Below, in pieces: positions 1 through 7,463 of a stretch of DNA of 9,548 bases. The position numbers were made by a program, and so were the translations under genes. Position 1 is the first letter of the stretch; each line of letters opens with the position of its first letter. The stretch is from an uncultured Porphyromonadaceae bacterium (GTDB lineage: Bacteria > Bacteroidota > Bacteroidia > Bacteroidales > Muribaculaceae), in the NCBI GenBank assembly GCA_947175455.1, contig CAMWMW010000028.1:1-9548 (forward strand), in the 5' to 3' direction. The notes under the pieces are model-generated. The model was not told where the DNA came from. It did no database searches and saw only the letters and a program-made list of their open reading frames with translations.

Positions 1-1102
<1,102 letters not shown>

Positions 1103-1137
1103 CACACAATCTATACCACATAAAACACACAATGCGA

Positions 1138-1171
1138 AAACCGGAGAGCGGGGTGTCCCGTTCTCCGGTTT
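1138..1171. terminator. Bidirectional intrinsic terminator between GH97 and GH29
   Basis: Bases 1138-1152 pair with 1157-1171 in a 15-bp stem (one G-T wobble) around the loop GTGT. The GC-rich core is flanked by AAA on the left and TTT on the right, giving a U-rich tail in both directions (TTTATATT on plus, TTTT on minus). It lies 36 bp after the GH97 stop and 41 bp after the GH29 stop of the convergent gene, so it probably ends both transcripts. Confidence 0.85.
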
Positions 1172-1211
1172 ATATTAAACACAGCCTCGAAACCGGTTTC
1201 AAGGTCGTTTG

Positions 1212-2867
1212 TCAGTGAATCTTCAATACCGGTATGGTTTTATATTCCATGTCCTGTGGCAAAGACACTGCAAGACCATTGGATGTCTGTCTGAATTTTA
1301 CGTGTCCGTGTCCGAGCAATTCCACGCGTTTTACTTTCGTATTTCCGGATGCGAGTGACTTTATGTTTACATTGTTGTCTTCCGGCCAGGCAAGCACAAT
1401 GGCATACAACGTTTTATCTTTTTTAGTGAAACGTATCTCTTCGGCGGTCATGTCGGAATAAGCTCCTTCGTTGAATCCCTGGTCATTGAGCGGTATGTCG
1501 GTTTCTGCAACCGGACCCTCTCCGAACCGTTTCCAGGGACGTGTGCCGTAAATCGCTTCTTTGTTTCTGTTCATCCATTTGCCGATACCCTCTATTATCG
1601 CAGCTTCCTTTTCATCGAAAGTGCCGTCGCCGCGTAACGGGATGTTGAGAAGCAGATTGCCGTTTTTACTCACTATGTCGGCAAGAAGTCTGATTACTGT
1701 CTGCGCCGATTTGTAATGTCCTTTGTCATATATGTCGGTATTGTAGTGCCAGCCTCCTATGCACGAGCACGATTGCCATGGAAGAGGTATTATCTCGTTC
1801 GGTGCGCCTCGCTCCACATCCCATACCAAAGCCTCTTTCTGCAAGTCGGTAAGAATCTTGCCGAACATTACGGCTTCATTCTTACCGCCGTGGGTCTGCA
1901 TGTTGTGGTTGTAGAAATGTGCCGCTATCTTGAGACCGGCATCGCTTACCGGGTAGAACGGTACGCCGGTTGTGTCGAAATAGAGCAGGTCGGGATTGTA
2001 ACGGTTGATTACATCAAGCGTGCGGTTGTAGAAGTTGGTGCAGAATTCTTCAGACGGGAGTGCCGCGCCGTTTTCCCATCCCCATTGTCTTCCGACCATG
2101 CCGTCTGCCCAGCTGCCTTCGCTGAGAGGGTGGTTCTGCACATATAGCTGCTGAGGATCCATTCCCTCCCACCATTTTCCTTTGCCGTCGGCAATGGTCA
2201 GGACACCGTCATAAGGAATTCCCATCTTGTCGCCTTTGCGGTCATAGCGCCGGGAAGGCTCATACCATGTCCAGGCATGGTCGGCGTGCAGGCTGACCCC
2301 GAAAGGAAGACCATGCTTGCGGGCTGCCGCTGCCCATTCGGCGAGAATGTCTCGTTTCGGACCGATATTTACAGAATTCCAGGGCTGGTATTTGCTGTCC
2401 CAGAGGTCGAAATTGTCATGGTGGTTGCCAAGCACAAAGAAATATTGCGCCCCTATGCTTTTGTAAATTGCCACGAGACTGTCAGGATTCCACTTTTCAG
2501 CCTTGAAAAGCGGCAGGATATCCTTGAAACCGACTTCAGAAGGGTGACCGTAGTTGGCAACGTGATGTCTGTATGCATGTGAGCCTTCCTGATACATTCC
2601 GCGTGCCATCCAGTCGCCTGATCCTTCCACGCATTGCGGTCCCCAATGCGCCCAAATGCCGAATTTCGCGTTGCGGAACCATTCGGGAGTCTTGTATTTG
2701 CGCAGAGACTCCCATTCGGGCTCAAATTCCCCCTTTGCCATCGGTTCGTCAGCTTCAGAGACTTTTATCGCCGGCTGTGGAATCTCATCGGCATATGCGG
2801 AATGTATCGCAGCCGATATTGTCAGAATGGATATGGATGAAATTATTATTTTTTTTAACATAATCAT
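1212..2867 (-). CDS. Secreted GH29 alpha-L-fucosidase
   Basis: A 551-aa retaining exo-alpha-L-fucosidase of family GH29. Residues 1-26 form a Sec signal peptide (two Lys, an Ile-rich core, cleavage after SAYA), with no lipobox Cys, so it is probably periplasmic. The catalytic barrel covers about 50-430. It shows the GH29 start motif EWFRNAKFGIWAHWGP (62-77), HHDNFDLWDS (149-158), and NPDLLYFDTT (291-300), whose Asp298 is the expected nucleophile. KNGNLLLNIP (401-410) closes the barrel. Residues about 440-551 are a C-terminal beta domain. The acid/base is not firmly assignable; Glu352 (VERG) or Glu358 are candidates. The ATG shares ATGA with the stop of the upstream GH95 gene, so the two are probably translationally coupled. 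A second ATG two codons on is an equally possible start. Linkage preference cannot be read from the sequence. Confidence 0.94.
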   Translation of the reverse strand: MIMLKKIIISSISILTISAAIHSAYADEIPQPAIKVSEADEPMAKGEFEPEWESLRKYKTPEWFRNAKFGIWAHWGPQCVEGSGDWMARGMYQEGSHAYRHHVANYGHPSEVGFKDILPLFKAEKWNPDSLVAIYKSIGAQYFFVLGNHHDNFDLWDSKYQPWNSVNIGPKRDILAEWAAAARKHGLPFGVSLHADHAWTWYEPSRRYDRKGDKMGIPYDGVLTIADGKGKWWEGMDPQQLYVQNHPLSEGSWADGMVGRQWGWENGAALPSEEFCTNFYNRTLDVINRYNPDLLYFDTTGVPFYPVSDAGLKIAAHFYNHNMQTHGGKNEAVMFGKILTDLQKEALVWDVERGAPNEIIPLPWQSCSCIGGWHYNTDIYDKGHYKSAQTVIRLLADIVSKNGNLLLNIPLRGDGTFDEKEAAIIEGIGKWMNRNKEAIYGTRPWKRFGEGPVAETDIPLNDQGFNEGAYSDMTAEEIRFTKKDKTLYAIVLAWPEDNNVNIKSLASGNTKVKRVELLGHGHVKFRQTSNGLAVSLPQDMEYKTIPVLKIH

Positions 2868-5800
2868 TTCAGTATGTATTTTTTTACTGAATTGCGGTTG
2901 TCGGCGGTTGCCTTGATGATAATTGTGCCGGGAGCCATGTTTGACATGTCAAGTGTGGAGTTCTCAGATGAAGAGAGAAGACATCCTGCGATGTCATAGA
3001 CTTTAAGGTATGCTTCGGCAGCTGTTACATATGCTGTTCTGCCGGCAACATGGATTTCCAGATCCGAATCCGGAATCTCGGCAATGCCGGATGATTCGGG
3101 CATGGTGACGGTATATACACCTCCTGTTTCCGTGGGGAACAGGATATTGTCATCATCGGTTTTTGTAAATGACACCTTGTTGCCCTTCAGGTCTGTTATC
3201 TCAGCTTCGGATATGCCTTTGTAATTCAATCTGCATTCAAGCCCAGCTCCTGATTTTATAGTCGCCGAGGTCAGACGGCTGTCAAGCCATGTCTGGTCTA
3301 TCTCAAAATTACCTTCTGCCTTGACTCCACGAAGGCTTCCCGCCTCCCAGTTCGGAGACAGTGTCGGCAGAAGACGTATTTTCCCCCCATAGCTTTGCAG
3401 CAGCATCTCTGTCACGCCGGCAGTGTATCCGAAGTTTCCATCGATCTGGAAAGGTGCGTGTGAATCAAGCAGATTATAATAGATTCCGCCGGCTCCGCTG
3501 CTCTGACCGTAGGATGAGGAATGCCGCAAGGCTTTCTTTATTATGGCATGGGCGTGTTCTCCGTCAAGAGCGCGTGCCCATAAGGCTATCCTCCATGCGA
3601 GAGACCATCCGGTAGAGATGTCGCCGCGTTGTTTCAGAGAATTGACTGCCGGTGTGAACCACTCGCTTTCAGGGGTGATTTCAGAGAAAGGATACATTGC
3701 CATGAGATGAGACTGGTGGCGGTGACCGTTTTCTCCAACTGTATAATCGCTTTTTTTCCATTCGCGAAGAAGGGGGTCGCCGGCACTGACTCCGTTACTT
3801 GTGGCTCCCCAGTTGCCGTTATATGTCTCGATTGCGAGACCTTTGTCAAGGTTGTCGAGTTTGTCGCGAAGTTCTGTCTTGAAACCGTTGTCTACGCCGG
3901 CGTCATCCCCGAGTGTTTCAATTGCCAGCATTGTTGTCTTGAACAGTTCGTGAAGAATCTGCTGGGCGTGGGCGGTAGCGTCTTCTTCTGCCGGTCCGTG
4001 TTCCGGTGACCATTCCTTCGGTGCAACCCATTTGCCGTCAGTGTCTTTTACAAGGCGTTCCATCCAGAATCTTACGCAACTTGTCATTACGGGCATTGCT
4101 CTGTTTTTTAGAAACTCGCGGTCAAGGGTGTAAAGATAGTGCTGCCATAGATGCGAGCAATACCATGCGTTGGCGATGACGTAGTTCTCGGCATAATCCG
4201 AATGACCGAAGATGTTATTCTGGGTGAAGCATGTCCAGCCTGTTGTCTGTCCTGAGCGGCGTGCGTATTCCTGCCATTGCTCATGTTCAAGAGCCATGCT
4301 GTAGATATAATTCAGATATGGCATGTGCATTTCTGAAAGATTGGTGGATTCCGCCGGCCAGTAATTCATCTGCACATTTATGTTGGAATGTATGTCGCAC
4401 TGCCATGCAGGAGAGTTTGAATGATTCCATATTCCCTGAAGGTTAGCCGGAGTGTCCATTCCTCTTGAGGAACTAATGAGGAGATAGCGACCGAATGCGT
4501 AATAAAGTTCCTCAAGCATTAGGCACGAGGGATCCGTAGGAGATGGAACCGGGCGACGACCGTTGTATCTTTTTACCAGTGCGTCTGTGGCGCGGTCGTG
4601 TGCCGCTCCGTCGATAAGCAATTCCGCACGGCCGAAATACTTCCCGAAGTCAGCCATATGGTCCGACAGCATCGCATCCCACCCTTTGGCTTGCGCGGCA
4701 TCTACACGATTGTCAACCATGTTGTACATTGCGTTGACATCGCTGATATATGTGGGGGAGTGCTGGTCGAAATTTGTGGCGCCGGCAAGAATGATCACCA
4801 GCTCATCGGCATTTCTGATTTCGATGCAGTCATCTTTTGTCTCGACCGAACCACCTGTTGGCACCGCTCTTACTTTTGCTTTGAAACTTACAAGGTCAAG
4901 AAGACCCTCGATCGTTGCCTCTCCGTTTTTATAGAGAGGTACGAGCATTCCGAGTTTCACGCCGTTGAAGAGTCGCAGGCGCACGCTTATTTTTTCTTTT
5001 TGTGAGGCTCCGAGGCGTATAACGACTGCTTTGTCCGGATAACTTGCGATATATTCACGCGTATACTCTACGGTTTCATCGGGAGATTTATAAAAAACGT
5101 TTGCTTTTCCTTCTGCCATATCAAGGTTTCTGACATAACCGGTAACTGCTTTGTCGGCGGAATTGCCGAATACGCCGGAGATGTCCTCAATGTACAGGTT
5201 CCCGAAGTTCTGATAGCATCCTCTTGTGGTCGGACTGCCTGTCCACAGGGATTTGTCGTTGAACTGGATTCTGTCCTGAGCGATTCCTCCGAAGATCATT
5301 GCCCCGAATTCACCGTTGCCGATCGGAAGTGCATATTCCATCCACTGGTCGACACTCGTGTCGGAAGTGGCTGGATTTGTATACCATAGGGTATGGCGGT
5401 GTTCGGGAGTGTAGTCGACAGCCGGTGTCACGTCGTATTCTTTGATTGTTGTTAGCTCCGGTACATTCGGAAGGTCTTCCTGACGAAGAAATTTGACCGC
5501 GTTGTTGGATTCACCGGGGGTGTAAAGACCGATGTTGACACCTGGTCCGGTGTTGCCCCATTGGTTCCAGCGGTTCCACTCGTCACCCTTGTCGGGGTAT
5601 TCAATCTCCCAGCTGTCGGACAAAGCCGGATTGGCGGAAGGCACGAGACGAAATGTGGCTGCTTTTGCCGGGTCATCTGTAGTTCTTATGCGGGAATCAT
5701 AGTAGACATAATTCCCTTCTTTCCCAAGAATGCGGAATTCTTCCTGATTGCCGATAAATTTCCAGAGCTGGTTGTCTTTGGTACGATTGGCTATGCGGGT

Positions 5801-5974
5801 GATTACGCTCACACCGGCACCCTGATCTCCAAGCACCGTCTCTCCGGCGGTAAACACAATATAGTACCAGTGGTCTTCCTCGCTGTTGCTGAATACAGGA
5901 AGAACTGGTGTGGCTTTCGAACCCAAGACTCCGAGCAATATGGTCAGAGTAATGATGAATGATCTGAGTTTCAT
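2864..5974 (-). CDS. Multidomain GH95 alpha-L-fucosidase (or alpha-L-galactosidase) with trefoil-like N-terminal domain and C-terminal sorting-type tail
   Basis: A 1036-aa secreted enzyme. Residues 1-21 are a Sec signal peptide (cleavage after SKA). Residues about 35-165 (WYYIVF, DNQLWKF, NYVYYDS) resemble the ricin-like beta-trefoil modules on Bacteroidales secreted hydrolases. GH95 covers about 190-900: an N-terminal beta domain with ALPIGNGEFGAMIFGG (215-230), then the (alpha/alpha)6 barrel. By analogy with Bifidobacterium AfcA, Glu658 (WSPEHG) is the acid, Asp845 (FQIDGNFG) the base, and Asn531/Asn533 (NINVQMNYW) activate it. HRHQSHL (751-757) is also conserved. Residues about 963-1036 form a beta-sandwich tail (VYDIAG, final KKYILK) like type IX secretion sorting domains. 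GH95 enzymes are inverting and mostly cut alpha-1,2-L-fucose, but some members cut alpha-L-galactose. It is first in an operon with GH29 and divergent from the araC-type gene. It is longer than the usual 750-850 aa because of the added domains. Confidence 0.94.
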   Translation of the reverse strand: MKLRSFIITLTILLGVLGSKATPVLPVFSNSEEDHWYYIVFTAGETVLGDQGAGVSVITRIANRTKDNQLWKFIGNQEEFRILGKEGNYVYYDSRIRTTDDPAKAATFRLVPSANPALSDSWEIEYPDKGDEWNRWNQWGNTGPGVNIGLYTPGESNNAVKFLRQEDLPNVPELTTIKEYDVTPAVDYTPEHRHTLWYTNPATSDTSVDQWMEYALPIGNGEFGAMIFGGIAQDRIQFNDKSLWTGSPTTRGCYQNFGNLYIEDISGVFGNSADKAVTGYVRNLDMAEGKANVFYKSPDETVEYTREYIASYPDKAVVIRLGASQKEKISVRLRLFNGVKLGMLVPLYKNGEATIEGLLDLVSFKAKVRAVPTGGSVETKDDCIEIRNADELVIILAGATNFDQHSPTYISDVNAMYNMVDNRVDAAQAKGWDAMLSDHMADFGKYFGRAELLIDGAAHDRATDALVKRYNGRRPVPSPTDPSCLMLEELYYAFGRYLLISSSRGMDTPANLQGIWNHSNSPAWQCDIHSNINVQMNYWPAESTNLSEMHMPYLNYIYSMALEHEQWQEYARRSGQTTGWTCFTQNNIFGHSDYAENYVIANAWYCSHLWQHYLYTLDREFLKNRAMPVMTSCVRFWMERLVKDTDGKWVAPKEWSPEHGPAEEDATAHAQQILHELFKTTMLAIETLGDDAGVDNGFKTELRDKLDNLDKGLAIETYNGNWGATSNGVSAGDPLLREWKKSDYTVGENGHRHQSHLMAMYPFSEITPESEWFTPAVNSLKQRGDISTGWSLAWRIALWARALDGEHAHAIIKKALRHSSSYGQSSGAGGIYYNLLDSHAPFQIDGNFGYTAGVTEMLLQSYGGKIRLLPTLSPNWEAGSLRGVKAEGNFEIDQTWLDSRLTSATIKSGAGLECRLNYKGISEAEITDLKGNKVSFTKTDDDNILFPTETGGVYTVTMPESSGIAEIPDSDLEIHVAGRTAYVTAAEAYLKVYDIAGCLLSSSENSTLDMSNMAPGTIIIKATADNRNSVKKYILK

Positions 5975-6002
5975 GGATGTTATGTTATTATTGTATTTTT
6001 TT

Positions 6003-6034
6003 CAAAATTAGCAAAAGAGGCAATACTATGAAAA
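6003..6034 (-). promoter_or_regulatory. Putative Bacteroidetes promoter of the GH95-GH29 operon
   Basis: On the minus strand TAATTTTG (6003-6010) matches the Bacteroides -7 consensus TAnnTTTG exactly. About 20 bases upstream there is only a T-run (TTTT/TTTC, near 6030-6034) instead of a clear -33 TTTG. Transcription would start near 5996-5999, giving a short A-rich leader with no Shine-Dalgarno before the ATG at 5974. The weak -33 would suit a promoter that needs an activator, which is an inference. Confidence 0.5.
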
Positions 6035-6049
6035 AACAGGATTGTAATA

Positions 6050-6063
6050 TGATAACAATATCA
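6050..6063. promoter_or_regulatory. Inverted repeat in the divergent intergenic region, possible operator
   Basis: TGATA-ACAA-TATCA is a perfect 5+5 inverted repeat with a 4-base centre. It sits roughly midway between the two divergent -7 boxes, about 45-60 bases upstream of each predicted start. A second palindrome, ATAATATTAT (6064-6073), abuts it. The position suits a shared regulator site. However, the region is very A/T-rich, so short palindromes arise by chance, and AraC-type proteins usually bind direct repeats. Confidence 0.25.
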
Positions 6064-6094
6064 ATAATATTATATGAATTTAACAAATAATGAT

Positions 6095-6102
6095 TAATTT
6101 TG
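6095..6102 (+). promoter_or_regulatory. Putative -7 box of the araC-type gene
   Basis: TAATTTTG matches TAnnTTTG exactly and equals the -7 box on the opposite strand at 6003-6010. No convincing TTTG lies 19-21 bases upstream. If used, transcription would start within a few bases of the ATG at 6109, implying an essentially leaderless message. Confidence 0.4.
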
Positions 6103-6108
6103 TATGTA

Positions 6109-6579
6109 ATGTCACAAATAGCATGCATATATAATTACGGACGCGTCTATCATGAGAACGACTGGAATTTCAAGATTCCGGGGAGTGTGTTCTGGCGAAT
6201 ATATCTTGTGTCGGAAGGGGAGGCGCATGTGCGCATATATGATCGCATTTATAGATTGCGCCCCGGACACATGTATCTGATTCCGGCTTTTGTGCCGCAT
6301 GAGGATATGCTCAAGGGTTCTTTCGTACACAGGTACCTGCATTTCCGTCTTGATGACGCGTATCTTGAGGCAGTCATGGATAAGCATGACCTCGTTTTCG
6401 AGATTCCTGAGACCGCAGTGCTTTCCGATATTTTTATGCGTATAGGTGAATTGTGTGAAGGATTCGAGCTTGAGACTCCGATTCCGCAGGCTTATGAGAA
6501 AAAATCGAGCATTATTTCTGGTCACACAGATATGAAGAGCTTCCGCTGTCGTCAAGACTGGAACTTGACGGGTATATAA
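6109..6579 (+). CDS. N-terminal piece of the split AraC regulator (cupin-like sensor domain)
   Basis: As the DNA stands, 156 residues would be made from ATG 6109. About 130 of them are genuine: a beta-rich AraC ligand-binding (cupin-like) domain, with RIYLVSEGEAHVRIYDRIY and RLRPGHMYLIPAFVPHE as the strands and turns that usually hold a sugar effector, followed by the start of the helical linker. The last roughly 25 residues, after the A6 run, are out-of-frame sequence. Without a DNA-binding domain this piece could not regulate alone, though it might still bind effector or dimerise. Confidence 0.6.
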   Translation: MSQIACIYNYGRVYHENDWNFKIPGSVFWRIYLVSEGEAHVRIYDRIYRLRPGHMYLIPAFVPHEDMLKGSFVHRYLHFRLDDAYLEAVMDKHDLVFEIPETAVLSDIFMRIGELCEGFELETPIPQAYEKKSSIISGHTDMKSFRCRQDWNLTGI

Positions 6580-6953
6580 TGGTTCTTCTGTCTCATTTCA
6601 TGCGAGTCAGTCGTGTGTGGGGGCTTGCCGCAAATCTTCGGGTTGAGAAAGGGAAGGCATTCATAGACCGGCATTTCGGAGAGCCTGTCACGGTAGAGGA
6701 TGTCGCACGCTATGTCAATATGCGACCTGAGAGTTTCATACGCGCGTTCAGGCAGGAATATAACCGCACTCCGCATTCCTGCCTGATGGAGAAAAGGATA
6801 AACCGCGCCAAAAACCTGCTCCTTCTGAGTGCTATGTCGGTCAAGGAGGTCGCATTGTCATGCGGCTTCCGGGATTCATCTCATTTCTGCATGATGTTCA
6901 GGCGGGCGGCGGGAGTAAGTCCGGGAGTGTTCAGGCGCGGAGGGGGATCATAG
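6579..6953 (+). CDS. C-terminal piece of the split AraC regulator (helix-turn-helix domain)
   Basis: 124 residues from an ATG at 6579 that shares one base with the stop of the N-terminal piece (TAATG). Residues about 24-120 are a complete AraC/XylS DNA-binding domain: a first helix-turn-helix (VTVEDVARYVNMRPESFIRAF, 37-57), the linking helix (EKRINRAKNLLL), and the second helix-turn-helix with the family signature (MSVKEVALSCGFRDSSHF, 86-103; SPGVFRR at the end). If translation restarts at TAATG, a free DNA-binding domain would be made. Otherwise this is simply the 3' half of the damaged gene. Confidence 0.65.
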   Translation: MVLLSHFMRVSRVWGLAANLRVEKGKAFIDRHFGEPVTVEDVARYVNMRPESFIRAFRQEYNRTPHSCLMEKRINRAKNLLLLSAMSVKEVALSCGFRDSSHFCMMFRRAAGVSPGVFRRGGGS

Positions 6954-6957
6954 ACGC

Positions 6958-6984
6958 ATTGTCATACAGGTTCATTTTGACAAT
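6958..6984. terminator. Weak inverted repeat at the convergent araC / phosphoesterase ends
   Basis: ATTGTCA (6958-6964) and TGACAAT (6978-6984) can pair as a 7-bp stem with a 13-base loop, overlapping the last codons of the phosphoesterase gene. It is the only hairpin at this convergent junction, where a terminator is expected. It is A/T-rich, has a long loop and no U-tract, so it is doubtful. Confidence 0.2.
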
Positions 6985-7463
6985 TCTATAATTTCGCAAT
7001 CGCGCATCTCTGTGCCGTCAATGGTGATGCGCACCAGTGTGCGGACTTTCTGCCACCCCTGGTTGCCGGCTGCCCCGGGGTTGATGTGGAGCAGGTCAAG
7101 CTCGTTGTCGAAAATGATTTTAAGCAGATGGGAGTGACCGTCGACCATCAGTTTTATTCTCTCGTCTTTGAGGAGTCTCTTCATACCCGGCGACCATTTG
7201 CCCGGATACCCGCCGATATGGGTGAGCAGTACCCTGACACCTTCAACTGTGAAGATATCGGTTTCGGGGCATTTGCGTCTGACCATGCCGTGGTCAATAT
7301 TTCCGGAAACAGCCCTTACAGGGGCTGTTTCACGCAAACGTTCTATTATGGTGTAGTCGCCGATGTCTCCTGCATGCCAGATTTCATCGCAATCCTTGAA
7401 ATGCAGGGCGTAGCGGTCGTCCCACAGACCGTGGGTGTCGCTCAGTATTCCGATTCTTCTCAT
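6972..7463 (-). CDS. YfcE/MJ0936-like metallophosphoesterase
   Basis: A 163-aa cytoplasmic calcineurin-like phosphoesterase of the small YfcE/MJ0936 type, without a signal peptide. All metal-site motifs are present: SDTH (Asp9, His11), HAGD (Asp33), GNID (Asn55), THIGGYPG (His82) and GHSH (His110, His112), followed by the typical HINPGAAG near the end. Relatives cleave model phosphodiesters with Mn/Ni, and their natural substrates are mostly unknown. The length is normal (160-185). Its ATG overlaps the stop of the GH53 gene as ATGA, so it is the second gene of that operon and probably translated by coupling. Its 3' end faces the araC-type gene, with 18 bp between the two stops. The family is secure; the substrate is unknown. 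Confidence 0.93.
   Translation of the reverse strand: MRRIGILSDTHGLWDDRYALHFKDCDEIWHAGDIGDYTIIERLRETAPVRAVSGNIDHGMVRRKCPETDIFTVEGVRVLLTHIGGYPGKWSPGMKRLLKDERIKLMVDGHSHLLKIIFDNELDLLHINPGAAGNQGWQKVRTLVRITIDGTEMRDCEIIELSK

Larger units (their letters stand above)
6109..6953 (+). pseudogene. AraC-family transcriptional regulator split by a -1 frameshift
   Basis: The sensor half and the DNA-binding half of an AraC-type regulator are encoded in different frames. The first frame is good cupin-like protein up to QAYEKK, then turns into unrelated residues and stops at 6577-6579. The frame that carries the helix-turn-helix is open from 6498 and reads EKIEHYFW...LPLSSRLELDGYIMVLL, typical AraC linker sequence, across the same stretch. 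The switch point is the A6 run at 6499-6504. A seventh A would give a continuous 281-aa protein, the normal family length. It is divergent from GH95-GH29 and is the obvious candidate regulator of that operon. ATG 6109 is preferred over the TTG at 6100. The break may be a true mutation, a phase-variable tract, recoding, or a base error. The family call is secure and the status is not. Confidence 0.85.

Noticed and set aside
1189..1200. Perfect 12-base palindrome GAAACCGGTTTC just after the GH29 stop
   Set aside because: It has no loop, so it cannot fold as a terminator hairpin, and no regulator or attachment context supports a function.
1716..2147. 143-codon open frame on the plus strand inside GH29, and similar antisense frames inside GH95, GH53 and GH97
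   Set aside because: They lie wholly within clearly coding genes on the other strand, show no family motifs, and look like by-products of the real genes' codon use.
6100..6102. TTG at 6100 as the start of the AraC gene
   Set aside because: It forms part of the -7 box TAATTTTG; the ATG at 6109 is a better start.
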